Of a DNA stretch of 64,000 nt, positions 54,490 through 63,090 are shown in pieces. The notes beneath the pieces are model-generated. The model saw only the letters and a list, made by a program, of their open reading frames with translations, did no database searches and was not told where the DNA came from. Position numbers and translations under genes: made by a program. The first letter of the stretch is position 1. The number at the start of each line of letters is the position of its first letter. The DNA is taken from positions 62,001-126,000 of the forward strand of contig CAVYYF010000005.1 in the NCBI GenBank assembly GCA_963772675.1. The letters run 5' to 3'. The stretch is from JAKAGZ01 sp963772675 (lineage in GTDB: Bacteria; Bacteroidota; Ignavibacteria; Ignavibacteriales; Ignavibacteriaceae).

Positions 54490-55519
54490 TAAAAGAAGCG
54501 TTTGCCAGAAGTTTAATAAGACATCCCTCCAGTTCTCTAATATTAGAGACAATATTTGTAGCAATATAATCGAGGATATCCCCGGAGATCATCATTCCAT
54601 AATCATCGGCCTTGTTTTTTAATATTGCCATTCGTGTCTCATAGTCTGGCGGTTGAATATCGGCGCTTAGCCCCCACTGAAAACGCGAAATTAATCTTTC
54701 ATCAAGGCCCTTAAGATCTTTTGGTGGCTTGTCACTGGTTAAGATAATTTGCTTGCTTGACTGGTGTAGTGTGTTAAAGATGTGAAAAAACAAATCCTGT
54801 GTTTTTTCTTTTCCAATCAGGAATTGTATGTCGTCGATTATAAGAACATCCATATTTCTGTAAAAATTAGAAAAGTCATTTACTTTATTGGACTGAATAG
54901 CTTCAACAAACTCGACAGTGAAGATGTCTGAAGAAAGATAAATAACTTTTTTCTCCGGATATTTCAGTAAAATCTGATTTCCTATTCCCTGCACCAGGTG
55001 TGTTTTGCCTAAACCGACACCGCCGTAGACAAAAAGAGGGTTAAAAGAAGTTCCCCCTGGGTTATCGCTTATCGCAACAGCAGCAGCTCTTGCTAACTGA
55101 TTGCTTTCACCTTTGATGAAATTATCAAAATTGTATCTTGGGTTTAGGTTTGTTTCAAAAGAAGGCCTTACATCTTCTTTTTCTATTACTTCGGTCTTTT
55201 TAAAATGGACTGGTTCTGAATCATCTTCCAGTTCGCTGGATATTACATAGGCAAGTTTCGCGCCGGATCCTAAAACCTCATGGATAGTCTTGTTAATTAA
55301 TGTGTTATAATGTTCATCTATCCATTCCCAAAAAAATTGGCTGGGTAATTGTACTTTTAAGATAGATTTTACGGGGTCGATATCAACAGGTTTTATGGGT
55401 AAAAACCAGGTATTAAAAGTCATTAAAGTAACGTTTTCTTTAATAGCTTTAAGACATTCTTTCCATATAATTGTGGGATTGTTGGTTGAGATTTTTTCGG
55501 TTAAGTCCGAGTTGACCAT
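54473..55519 (-). CDS. dnaA: Chromosomal replication initiator DnaA, main part
   Basis: 348 residues. Domain I (WKECLKAIKENVTLMTFNTWF), linker, then the AAA+ domain with Walker A GGVGLGKTHLVQGIG, Walker B VLIIDDIQFLIGKEKTQ, and RFQWGLSADIQPPDYETR. The frame breaks after NIRELEGCLIKLLANASFK near 54485, at an AAA run; domain IV follows in the next frame. The whole interval 54124-55519 is one base over a multiple of three, so one inserted base explains the break. A cell cannot live without DnaA, so this is almost certainly a sequence error. Confidence 0.95.
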   Translation of the reverse strand: MVNSDLTEKISTNNPTIIWKECLKAIKENVTLMTFNTWFLPIKPVDIDPVKSILKVQLPSQFFWEWIDEHYNTLINKTIHEVLGSGAKLAYVISSELEDDSEPVHFKKTEVIEKEDVRPSFETNLNPRYNFDNFIKGESNQLARAAAVAISDNPGGTSFNPLFVYGGVGLGKTHLVQGIGNQILLKYPEKKVIYLSSDIFTVEFVEAIQSNKVNDFSNFYRNMDVLIIDDIQFLIGKEKTQDLFFHIFNTLHQSSKQIILTSDKPPKDLKGLDERLISRFQWGLSADIQPPDYETRMAILKNKADDYGMMISGDILDYIATNIVSNIRELEGCLIKLLANASFKFQKY

Positions 55520-55958
55520 ATAAGTTTATCCACAGAAGAAAAATGTAAAAATTATCGATATTAACTAAAAATCAGAGACATCAATATATGCTTAATTAAT
55601 TATTAACAACATATTAACATTAAAAACAAACCCATAACCACGCTTTTTGTAACTAGTTATCGTGCGCCGTTTAAATAATTAACATTTTGTGGTTCGTTTT
55701 TTTGGAAAACTGATATAAATGTTTTTGTGAAACATTTTCACAGGAAAAAGTTTTCCACAAGATATTCACGTTGTTTTATGCAACACACACAGAGTAAAAA
55801 ATATAAAGTTATAACCCCTTGTGCAAATTAATTCTTTAGAAAATGAAAATAATTTAGGCTTTGAAAGTAGCTGCTAAAACACACACAGGTTATCTTGTGT
55901 TTGAGAGCGTTAATGACTATTTTTGGAGTCTTTTTGATAGGAAAACAGGAGTTTCAAA
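55520..55958. other. Divergent dnaA/rpmH region with DnaA boxes
   Basis: A 439-bp AT-rich gap without a gene between divergent dnaA and rpmH. It contains one perfect DnaA box TTATCCACA at 55526-55534, only 7 bp upstream of the dnaA start, plus TTTTCCACA at 55751 (one mismatch) and ATTTTCACA at 55734. It must hold the promoters of both genes and probably autoregulation of dnaA; it may also be part of a bipartite origin with the gap on the other side of dnaA. Confidence 0.55.
55526..55534. promoter_or_regulatory. Perfect DnaA box
   Basis: TTATCCACA, the consensus 9-mer, immediately upstream of the dnaA start codon. It could mediate autorepression of dnaA or take part in origin binding. Confidence 0.7.
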
Positions 55959-56105
55959 ATGAAAAGAACATACCAGCCGAGCAACAGGAAAAAGAAGAAT
56001 AAGCACGGCTTTAGAGAAAGGATGAAGACAAAGAACGGCCGGAAAGTTATCGCCAGCAGAAGGGCAAGAGGAAGAAAGAAACTATCTGTAAGTGATGAGA
56101 AATAG
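55959..56105 (+). CDS. rpmH: Ribosomal protein bL34
   Basis: 48 residues, starting MKRTYQPSNRKKKNKHGF and continuing with the conserved RERMKTKNGRKVIASRRARGRKKLSV. It has a ribosome site AGGAG 8 nt upstream. It is the first gene of rpmH-rnpA-yidD-yidC, the usual neighbour set of dnaA. Its length and sequence leave no doubt. Confidence 0.98.
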   Translation: MKRTYQPSNRKKKNKHGFRERMKTKNGRKVIASRRARGRKKLSVSDEK

Positions 56106-56110
56106 AAACC

Positions 56111-56509
56111 TTGAAACGTTTTGGGCTTTCTGCTAATGAAAGGATAAAAAGCAGAAAAGATTTTGAAGAAATCTTCTCAAACGGAAAAACATTTTTTTCT
56201 TCTGATAGGAAAATAAAAGTAACATATCTGATAGCTGAAAGAAGCGATAAAACCGGAATAGTATTTTCTGCAGCAGTTTTTAAAAAAGCAGGTAAAGCAG
56301 TTTGGAGAAACCGGGCAAAAAGATTAATAAAAGAAGCATATAGACTGAACAAAAAGGTTATTAAGGAAACGGCGATAGAGAGGGGTTTGCTATTAATGCT
56401 GGTTTTTTCTCCAAGCACGTTAAACGAAAAGCAAAATAAGAAGTTATATATTGCAGATGTTATGCCGGGTGTAAAAGAAATACTGTTAAAACTAAAAGAC
56501 AAGTTATAA
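56111..56509 (+). CDS. rnpA: Ribonuclease P protein component
   Basis: 132 residues from a TTG start 5 nt after the rpmH stop. FGLSANERIKSRKDFEEIFSNG and the RNR signature AVWRNRAKRLIKEAYR are diagnostic. It binds the RNase P RNA for tRNA 5'-end maturation. The stop TAA shares its last A with the ATG of yidD. Confidence 0.94.
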   Translation: MKRFGLSANERIKSRKDFEEIFSNGKTFFSSDRKIKVTYLIAERSDKTGIVFSAAVFKKAGKAVWRNRAKRLIKEAYRLNKKVIKETAIERGLLLMLVFSPSTLNEKQNKKLYIADVMPGVKEILLKLKDKL

Positions 56510-56718
56510 TGTGGAGAATTTTTGTTTTCTTCATTAGAATATACCAGAAAATAATTTCACCTCTTTTTCCTTCGTCTTGCCGTTTTTATCCAACGTGTTC
56601 AGAATATGCAGTTCAGGCTTTTACAAAATATGGTGTTGTTAGAGGTTTTATAAAATCAGCATGGCGAATATTAAGGTGCAATCCTTTTAACAAAGGGGGC
56701 TACGACCCCGTAGAATAA
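56509..56718 (+). CDS. yidD: Membrane insertion efficiency factor YidD
   Basis: 69 residues with the complete family core FPSSCRFYPTCSEYAVQAF and the ending ILRCNPFNKGGYDPV. YidD assists YidC-dependent insertion of membrane proteins. It overlaps rnpA by one base (TAATG) and sits 11 nt before yidC. Confidence 0.96.
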   Translation: MWRIFVFFIRIYQKIISPLFPSSCRFYPTCSEYAVQAFTKYGVVRGFIKSAWRILRCNPFNKGGYDPVE

Positions 56719-56729
56719 ACAGGTTTTTA

Positions 56730-58640
56730 ATGGATAGAAATACGACAATTGCGTTTATACTTATCGGGGGTATATTAGTCCTATGGCTTTTTCTTAACTC
56801 TCCTACACCACCGCCTCCGCAAAAGGGTAGTAAAACAGATACGACACAGGTTCAAAATGATACAGCGAAAACGCAAGTCAACGAAACCCCAAAGCAAGAA
56901 CCTGCTCAAAAACAAAACGTAGCATCCACACAAGAGATAAAAAAAGATAGTATAAAAGTAGCTTCCAACTATGGAAAATATTTTACCTACTCTGATTCTA
57001 CCGGGGAAATTATTACTGTAGAAAATGATCTCGTTAAATTGGAATTATCTACCAAGGGCGCGAACATAAAAAAATATTACCTGAAAAAATATCACAACTG
57101 GTATTCAGCAGATGCAAAGGATGATAGTCAGGAAAATTTTTATAAAACTCATGTCCAACTTATAAATTACTCAAAAGGTAATGCGCTAGACCTTGCCTTC
57201 GTTTCTTCAGACGGTAAAGCAATTAATACAAAAAACCTGTTGTTTAAGGCTGGTGAGAATAAACATAATTATAAAATTGAAAAGCAGGACTCAGTAACCC
57301 TCTCATTTACATATAGCGTCGATGCAAACAGAGCAATAAAAAAGATATATACTTTCTACGGAAATAAATATAGCATTAACACAAAGATTGAAATGATCGG
57401 GATGAACAACCTGGTCAGCAATAACGATTATGATTTTATCTGGTCAAATGGAATTCGGTTTGTGGAAGACAATTCTGCAGATGAATTAACATATTCAAAT
57501 GCGAGCGTATTTTATGGTGGAGAGCAAGTAATTGTCGATGCACCAAAATCTGGTGAAAAAACACAAAAAGATTTTAATGGCAGAATAGGATGGACCGCAG
57601 TAAGAGATAAATATTTCGCTGCTATTATTGCTCCAAAAGATCCGTCGGGTGTAGATGGCGCATTTATTGAAGGTTATCATGAAACGATTCCACCAGATGG
57701 AGCCAGAAGTTTTTACAGCTTAAGAATAAATGTTCCTTTTAGGAATACCTCCTTAGAAACAAAAGATTTTATAGTTTATATCGGTCCGGTAGATTATGAT
57801 ATTCTAAAAGCATATGGAAGAAATTTTGAGGCAGAAGTTGATTTTGGAAGTTTTTTTGGTCTTAAATTTCTTGTCAGACCAATCGCTGAATATGTGCTCC
57901 TTCCTTTATTTAATTTCCTTCATGGCATTATTCCAAACTATGGTCTGGTTATAGTACTTTTTTCTTTGATCATTAAATTAGTTCTTTACCCGCTTACCAA
58001 GCAAAGCTTTCAATCTATGAAAAAAATGCAGCTTCTCCAGCCGAAGATAGCGGAGATAAAAGAGAAGTATGCAGACGACAAAGAAAAAGTAAGTAAGGAA
58101 ACGATGAAGTTATATTCAACTTATGGAGTTAATCCCGCAGGAGGCTGTCTACCGCTTGTTCTGCAGATGCCGATATTCATTGCTTTGTGGGGACTATTTA
58201 AAACTGCTATCGAATTAAGGCAGCAGCCATTTGTTTGGTGGATAAAAGATCTTTCCAGACCGGATATAATTTTAAATCTTTCATTTAAGCTGCCGCTTTT
58301 TGGAATTAGCGAGATTAGCGGACTGGCGTTGCTAATGGGAGTTACGACATTTTTCCAGCAAAAGATGAGCGTCAAAGATCCAAATCAAAAAGCGCTTGTT
58401 TATGTTATGCCAGTAATGTTGACTTTAATGTTTATGAGTTTCCCCTCTGGTTTAAACCTGTATTACTTCCTTTTCAATTTGTTCTCGATAGTGCAGCAAT
58501 ATTATATAAACCACAGTGCAGGTGGCGAGGAGCTGGTTCCCGTAAACAAGCCAAATAAAAAGAAAGGATTTATGTCAAGATTGATGGAAGCAGCAGAGCA
58601 AAAGCAAAAAGAGCAACAGAAGCCGAGAAAAAAGAGATAA
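56730..58640 (+). CDS. yidC: Membrane protein insertase YidC
   Basis: 636 residues. N-terminal TM anchor (TIAFILIGGILVLWLFLN), a long periplasmic domain (about 30-385), and the conserved five-helix insertase core (from FNFLHGIIPNYGLVIVLFSLIIK) including YPLTKQSFQSMKKMQLLQPK and GGCLPLVLQMPIFIALW. A Lys/Gln-rich C-terminal tail follows. This is the Gram-negative form with the large periplasmic domain. Confidence 0.97.
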   Translation: MDRNTTIAFILIGGILVLWLFLNSPTPPPPQKGSKTDTTQVQNDTAKTQVNETPKQEPAQKQNVASTQEIKKDSIKVASNYGKYFTYSDSTGEIITVENDLVKLELSTKGANIKKYYLKKYHNWYSADAKDDSQENFYKTHVQLINYSKGNALDLAFVSSDGKAINTKNLLFKAGENKHNYKIEKQDSVTLSFTYSVDANRAIKKIYTFYGNKYSINTKIEMIGMNNLVSNNDYDFIWSNGIRFVEDNSADELTYSNASVFYGGEQVIVDAPKSGEKTQKDFNGRIGWTAVRDKYFAAIIAPKDPSGVDGAFIEGYHETIPPDGARSFYSLRINVPFRNTSLETKDFIVYIGPVDYDILKAYGRNFEAEVDFGSFFGLKFLVRPIAEYVLLPLFNFLHGIIPNYGLVIVLFSLIIKLVLYPLTKQSFQSMKKMQLLQPKIAEIKEKYADDKEKVSKETMKLYSTYGVNPAGGCLPLVLQMPIFIALWGLFKTAIELRQQPFVWWIKDLSRPDIILNLSFKLPLFGISEISGLALLMGVTTFFQQKMSVKDPNQKALVYVMPVMLTLMFMSFPSGLNLYYFLFNLFSIVQQYYINHSAGGEELVPVNKPNKKKGFMSRLMEAAEQKQKEQQKPRKKR

Positions 58641-58663
58641 AGGCTCAATTTCAGGACTTTAAT

Positions 58664-58702
58664 AAGCCTTTAGGATTGATTATTATTCTAAAGGCTTTTT
58701 AG
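58664..58702 (+). terminator. Terminator after yidC
   Basis: AAGCCTTTAG (58664-58673) and CTAAAGGCTT (58688-58697) form a 10-bp stem followed by T-rich sequence. The patatin-type gene begins only 12 nt later, so its transcript must start within or pass through this hairpin. Confidence 0.8.
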
Positions 58703-58709
58703 TTTTTTA

Positions 58710-59393
58710 ATGAAAATGAACAATAAAATAAAATTTGTTTTTTGCGCTCTCGCCTTGTGCCAGGCATATATTTTTTCACAAGCAAAAATTAATCTTACCG
58801 TAGAACATAAAACTAAAACGATAGCATTTGGATTGAAAGAAGAAGTGCCTGTTAATAAGCCTATGGTGGCTCTCGCATTAAGTGGCGGTGGAGCGAGAGG
58901 ACTCGCACAGATTGGTGTACTGAAAGCATTGATTCAAGCCGGTATTAAACCGGATATGATAGTTGGAACAAGCATGGGCAGTATTGTCGGGGGGCTATAT
59001 TCTGCTGGATATTCTATCGACCAGATGGATTCCATAGCAAAAAATACGGATTGGAGTTATTTATTAGCACTTGAAAAACAATCTGACAGACGCGATCTTT
59101 TTGTGGACCAGAAAGTTTCTGAAGACAGAGCAATTTTTACGCTCAGGTTAAAGGGATTGAAACCTATTTTGCCAACCGCGCTGAACAACGGTATGTTTAT
59201 AATGAATTTTCTAAACCTTCTCACATTGCAAGCGCCTGTTCATGTGAAAAATGATTTTAGTAGCCTGAGGACCAAATTCATTGCAGTTTGTACAAATCTA
59301 GTAACAGGAGAACCCGTGCTCTTAAAGAAGGGTCCACTAAGCCAGGCAATGAGAGCGAGTTCTAGTGTTTCATTTTTTCTTTCTCCCGGTTGA
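58710..59393 (+). CDS. Patatin-Omp85 protein, patatin part
   Basis: The first 228 residues of a two-domain outer-membrane lipase. It has a signal peptide (KIKFVFCALALCQAYIFSQA), the oxyanion loop LSGGGARGLAQIGVL and the nucleophile Ser in IVGTSMGSIVGGLY. The frame fails in the T6 run near 59372; the rest, with the catalytic Asp, follows in the next frame. The complete gene would encode 904 residues. No ribosome site is visible before ATG 58710 (ATG 58716 is an alternative). Confidence 0.88.
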   Translation: MKMNNKIKFVFCALALCQAYIFSQAKINLTVEHKTKTIAFGLKEEVPVNKPMVALALSGGGARGLAQIGVLKALIQAGIKPDMIVGTSMGSIVGGLYSAGYSIDQMDSIAKNTDWSYLLALEKQSDRRDLFVDQKVSEDRAIFTLRLKGLKPILPTALNNGMFIMNFLNLLTLQAPVHVKNDFSSLRTKFIAVCTNLVTGEPVLLKKGPLSQAMRASSSVSFFLSPG

Positions 59394-61425
59394 AGTAGAT
59401 TCGCTAATGTTGGTGGATGGAGGGCTTGTAGCAAATGTGCCAGTTGAGATAGCCAAAGAAAATGGGGGCAATTTTGTTATTGCCGTAAATACAACCAGTG
59501 GGTTGCATTCCAAGAATGAATTGGAATACCCATGGTTTGTAGCTGATCAAGTAGTTAGTATTCCCATGAAGAAATTGAACGAGAACCAGATAAAGAAGGC
59601 AAATTTTGAAATAACACCTGCCCTAAACGGTCATGAAAGTGCCGATTTTAAAAACATTGATTCACTAATATTGAGTGGTTATTTAGCAACAGAAACGCAG
59701 GTTGAAGATATTAAAAAAAGTTTAGATTCGTTGCAGATGAGGAAAAATGATAGAAAAAACATTTGGGTTAAAAATGTACTTTTAAATTCCGGTTTGAGCA
59801 ACCCAGAAAAAAGATATATAAATAATTATTCGTTAATGGATTCTGTATCAACAAGCCAGATATTATCTGATCTTGATGAAATATATTCCAGTGGAAATTA
59901 TAAAAATGTTTCAGCAGAAATAACTCAGTATGAAAAGTATTCCTCTATAAAGTTTAACCTTGAACCGAATGCTTTTTTCACCCAGGTTAACACAAGTGGT
60001 AATACTTTAATTACTGAAGAAAACATTGTTAAGCTTTTTAATGGTCTTTTTAATAAACCCTATAACGTGGAAAAGATAGAAGCAAAATTGATTTTCTTAA
60101 TTCAAGAGTATCGCAATATGGGATATTCAGCTGCGCAAATAACAAATGTTGCTTTTGATGATAAAACCGGGAGTTTAAATATCAATATTGATGAAGGAAA
60201 GCTTTCAGGTTTAATCGTTGAAGGAAATGAAAAAACAAACAACGAAGTAATAAAGAGAGAGTTTCCAACTGAGAATGGTGGCTTTATAACCTATAATGAA
60301 GTTGAAAAAGGTTTAATAAACCTTCGCAGCACCAATCTATTCGATGACATAATTGTTGGTATAAAAAGGATAGGTGGAAAGAACTACCTTGATGTGAAAG
60401 TTCATGAAAAAGCTTCTAGCTTAATCAGGGTTGGTCTGCGCGCTAATAATGAAGATAAAATTTTGTTTAACCTTGATTTAATGGATGAAAATGTTTTTGG
60501 TTCCGGGTCAGAGCTTGGACTGTTACTGGCGCTTGGGCCAAGGACTCAATCAATAGCTTTGCAGCACAGAGCCAACAGGGTTTTTGATACATACCTAACA
60601 TATAATATTAGCTTCTATTATAATCAGGATTTTATTTATTCTTATATAGACGATCCCGTTACCAGTAGTACAAGGTTCTCACGGTCTTTAAATGGTGAAT
60701 ACAAACAATCTTTTTTGGGCGCATCCGTTTCAATTGGCACACAGGTTGAAAAATTTGGGAACCTAATCTTTAGTGGTAAATATGAGGTTGATGAAATTAA
60801 AAACACAGATAAACAGCCGGTTTCTCCGTATAAAATCAAACTCGCAGAATTTGGTGTTAGCACAACAATAGACACACAGGATAAATATCCGTATCCAGAT
60901 AATGGAATATATTTTAATGCATCGTATGAAACGGGGCAGACAATTTTTGGGGGAGATATAGGTTTTCAGAAAATAGGATTTACTTATAAAAATTATGTTA
61001 CTATAGGAAAGAGGAATACAATTTCACCAAGGCTGGAAATGGGTTTTGGTGATAAAACCCTACCGCTTTCACAGCAATATTCACTTGGTGGGCAGGGTTC
61101 CTTTTTCGGTATGAGAGAATATGAATATCGCGGGAGACAAATATTTCTCGCCTCTCTTGAATACAGGTATCAATTACCGATAAAAATATTTTTCAACACT
61201 TATCTGAAATTAAGGTATGATCTAGGTTCGGCTTGGGAAGTTCCGGAACAAATCAGATTTAAGGATTTCAGGCACGGAATAGGTGCAACAGTATCTTTTG
61301 ATACGCCGCTTGGACCGGCAGATTTTTCCGTTGGGAGAAGTTTTAAGTTTATAAGAAACTTGCCTGATAATCCAATCAGCTGGGGAGATGTACTGTTTTA
61401 TTTTTCAATTGGTTATAATTTCTAA
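59365..61425 (+). CDS. Patatin-Omp85 protein, POTRA and barrel part
   Basis: This part continues from FFLPVEVDSLMLVDGGLVANVPVEIA, where DGG supplies the catalytic Asp of the Ser/Asp dyad. Then come POTRA-like repeats (FTQVNTSGNTLITEENIVKL, SGLIVEGNEKTNNEVIKREF) and a C-terminal Omp85 barrel with LSQQYSLGGQGSFFGMREYEYRGR and the end FSIGYNF. The layout matches PlpD/FplA-type patatin autotransporters. The first codons shown are before the true junction near 59372-59395. One extra base in 58710-61425 accounts for the split. Confidence 0.87.
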   Translation: MFHFFFLPVEVDSLMLVDGGLVANVPVEIAKENGGNFVIAVNTTSGLHSKNELEYPWFVADQVVSIPMKKLNENQIKKANFEITPALNGHESADFKNIDSLILSGYLATETQVEDIKKSLDSLQMRKNDRKNIWVKNVLLNSGLSNPEKRYINNYSLMDSVSTSQILSDLDEIYSSGNYKNVSAEITQYEKYSSIKFNLEPNAFFTQVNTSGNTLITEENIVKLFNGLFNKPYNVEKIEAKLIFLIQEYRNMGYSAAQITNVAFDDKTGSLNINIDEGKLSGLIVEGNEKTNNEVIKREFPTENGGFITYNEVEKGLINLRSTNLFDDIIVGIKRIGGKNYLDVKVHEKASSLIRVGLRANNEDKILFNLDLMDENVFGSGSELGLLLALGPRTQSIALQHRANRVFDTYLTYNISFYYNQDFIYSYIDDPVTSSTRFSRSLNGEYKQSFLGASVSIGTQVEKFGNLIFSGKYEVDEIKNTDKQPVSPYKIKLAEFGVSTTIDTQDKYPYPDNGIYFNASYETGQTIFGGDIGFQKIGFTYKNYVTIGKRNTISPRLEMGFGDKTLPLSQQYSLGGQGSFFGMREYEYRGRQIFLASLEYRYQLPIKIFFNTYLKLRYDLGSAWEVPEQIRFKDFRHGIGATVSFDTPLGPADFSVGRSFKFIRNLPDNPISWGDVLFYFSIGYNF

Positions 61426-61429
61426 GACC

Positions 61430-61660
61430 TCAGGTTCTTATATTTCTCGTCTCATTTATAAATCCATTATCTTTGTATAAACCTTCATCCTTTACTTTAT
61501 TTTCTATTGCGATTCTGAAATAATCGAATAATTCGTTTGATGAGTTAGATGTTCTGAATATCTTTTCGAGCTGGGATTTTTGTGAATTATTAAAAAAATA
61601 ATCAAGAGGAAATCTTTTTAAGAAAACAAGAAAATTAAAGTAAATAGATTTTTTTGCTCA
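61430..61660 (-). pseudogene. C-terminal remnant of an unknown gene
   Basis: On the minus strand an open stretch of about 75 codons ends at 61430 with FINETRNIRT and contains FPLDYFFNNSQKSQLEKIF and YFRIAIENKVKDEGLYKD. It reads like the end of a protein, but there is no start codon in a sensible place and a stop lies just upstream. I do not recognise the family. It may be the leftover of a deleted gene, or chance. Confidence 0.3.
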
Positions 61661-61671
61661 CTTTTAGTTGA

Positions 61672-61722
61672 CTTAACATAAACAAAATAGGTAATTAATC
61701 TTTTCTTAATATTTAAGAAATA
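61672..61722. promoter_or_regulatory. Weak 11-bp-periodic Pho-box-like array
   Basis: At exact 11-bp steps: CTTAACA (61672), CAAAATA (61683), ATTAATC (61694), CTTAATA (61705), AGAAATA (61716). Only the first and fourth match the stronger array at 62104 well. It precedes a possible small RNA. In such AT-rich DNA part of this can be chance. Confidence 0.3.
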
Positions 61723-61734
61723 TTAAAAAGGTAC

Positions 61735-61860
61735 ATTTTAGTCGAAAGTATAAGTTCTTTCCGAAATCTTGTCTGACCTTTAGTTTAGTAAAAATCGGGA
61801 AACTACTTTCCTTAATTAGTGAGCAGGGCGTCTAAAATTAGGCGCCTTGTTTTATTATTA
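61735..61860 (+). ncRNA. Possible small RNA before the porin gene
   Basis: Downstream of the weak Pho-like array is a stretch with no reading frame, a small hairpin (GGAAA-CTAC-TTTCC near 61798-61812) and a strong terminator at 61824-61849. A transcript of about 100 nt is suggested by this order of signals; no known RNA family was recognised. Confidence 0.25.
61824..61858 (+). terminator. Terminator in the porin upstream region
   Basis: A 12-bp stem, 61824-61835 with 61838-61849 (two G-T pairs, AA loop), is followed by TTTTATTATTA. No gene precedes it directly on the plus strand, so it either ends a small RNA or backs up the patatin gene. Confidence 0.75.
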
Positions 61861-62103
61861 AGCGAGGAAGAATGGTAAACAGACTCGCTGAAAAAGACAA
61901 CTCAGATTTTTATTCTGGACTTTAAATAGAAAAAGTTGAGGAAAACCCAAGTTCAAAAGTAGCAGGTAATGTTCGCCTAGATTGCTTGAGGATGAATGAG
62001 TTTAGGAATATGAATTGATATTTTAGCTCAAAAACGCGAGAATTTGAATTTATAAAAAGCTCAAAACACTAATAAAAACCTCAAAAACAACTTTTCGGGA
62101 AAG

Positions 62104-62154
62104 CTTAACAATTTCATAACAATGGCTTAATAGTCTCTTAATATGGCTTTAATA
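62104..62154 (+). promoter_or_regulatory. Pho-box-like array of five 7-bp repeats
   Basis: CTTAACA, CATAACA, CTTAATA, CTTAATA and TTTAATA begin at 62104, 62115, 62126, 62137 and 62148: exactly 11 bp apart with 4-bp spacers. This is the geometry of PhoB/PhoP/SphR sites (7 conserved + 4), and CTTAA(C/T) matches the PhoP/SphR type. It ends 60 nt before the porin start, and pstS follows, both phosphate-type genes. No other feature lies between 61861 and 62103. Confidence 0.6.
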
Positions 62155-62214
62155 GTTTAGCTGACCAAGATCGAGAGAATAAACTTATTTAATAATAAAC
62201 AAAAAGGACGCAAC

Positions 62215-63090
62215 ATGAGAACAAGGCTATTAACACTTTTCACAATTCTGGTGACAGCATTATTTGCTTTAACTGCTAACGCACAGGATAAAAATGCTGT
62301 TGGTGCAGTAGGACCAATAAAATTTAGCGGATTGATGTTCGGAGATCTGTTTTATAATGCAAGCGCAATTAATCCTGCCAATAAGGATTTAAACGGTTTT
62401 CAGTTCAGAAGAGTTTACATAACCACGGATTATACAATTAACGACCAGTTTTCAACCAGGTTTAGAATGGAGTCTGCAATATCAAGTGGAAGTAATATAG
62501 GTGTTTTTGTTAAAGACGCGTGGTTGAAATGGAAAAATGTATTTAAAGGTTCTGATTTAATCGTCGGTATGTCGCCAACACCTGCTTTTGATGTATCGGA
62601 AGGTGCTTGGGGATATCGTTCCTTAGAAAAAACTATCATGGATTATTTTGGTATAGTTTCATCAAGAGATATAGGTATCGACCTAAAAGGTAAATTAGAT
62701 GAAGATGGAGTAGCAAAATACTGGCTGAAAATTGGTGATGGCTCAGGCAACAAACCTGAAACAGATAAGTACAAAAGATATTATGCACAACTTCAGTTTA
62801 ACCCAAGCTCAAACCTACTTATTACAGTATATGGTGATTATGCTTCACACGCTCCTAAGTTTGATGCGTTTGATGGACAAATGAAAAGCAATTCAGCTTT
62901 TGTTGCTGCCGGGTTTATTAATTATAAACAAGGAAAAGATTTTGCATTAGGTGTTGAAAGTTTTATAAAAAGTCAGCAGAATAATTTTGCAGTAGGAAAT
63001 GCAGCTCTTCAAAACCAATCCGGGTTCGGAGTTTCTGTTTGGGCACATGCAATGCTTTCCGATAAGGTTGGCGTTAGTCGGTCGTTATGA
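62215..63090 (+). CDS. Phosphate-type porin (OprO/OprP-like), main part
   Basis: A signal peptide (TRLLTLFTILVTALFALTANA) is followed by a beta-barrel pattern: IKFSGLMFGDLFYNAS, FQFRRVYITTDYTINDQFSTR, FVKDAWLKWKNVFKGSDLIVGM, LNPSSNLLITVYGDY-type strands. It resembles phosphate-selective porins. The position before pstS and behind a Pho-box-like array fits. An extra A in GGCGTTAGTCGG near 63074 breaks the frame; the intact protein would have 351 residues. Confidence 0.75.
   Translation: MRTRLLTLFTILVTALFALTANAQDKNAVGAVGPIKFSGLMFGDLFYNASAINPANKDLNGFQFRRVYITTDYTINDQFSTRFRMESAISSGSNIGVFVKDAWLKWKNVFKGSDLIVGMSPTPAFDVSEGAWGYRSLEKTIMDYFGIVSSRDIGIDLKGKLDEDGVAKYWLKIGDGSGNKPETDKYKRYYAQLQFNPSSNLLITVYGDYASHAPKFDAFDGQMKSNSAFVAAGFINYKQGKDFALGVESFIKSQQNNFAVGNAALQNQSGFGVSVWAHAMLSDKVGVSRSL

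Noticed and set aside
61872..61925. 17-codon open frame MVNRLAEKDNSDFYSGL upstream of the porin
   Set aside because: Too short and without ribosome site or recognisable pattern.
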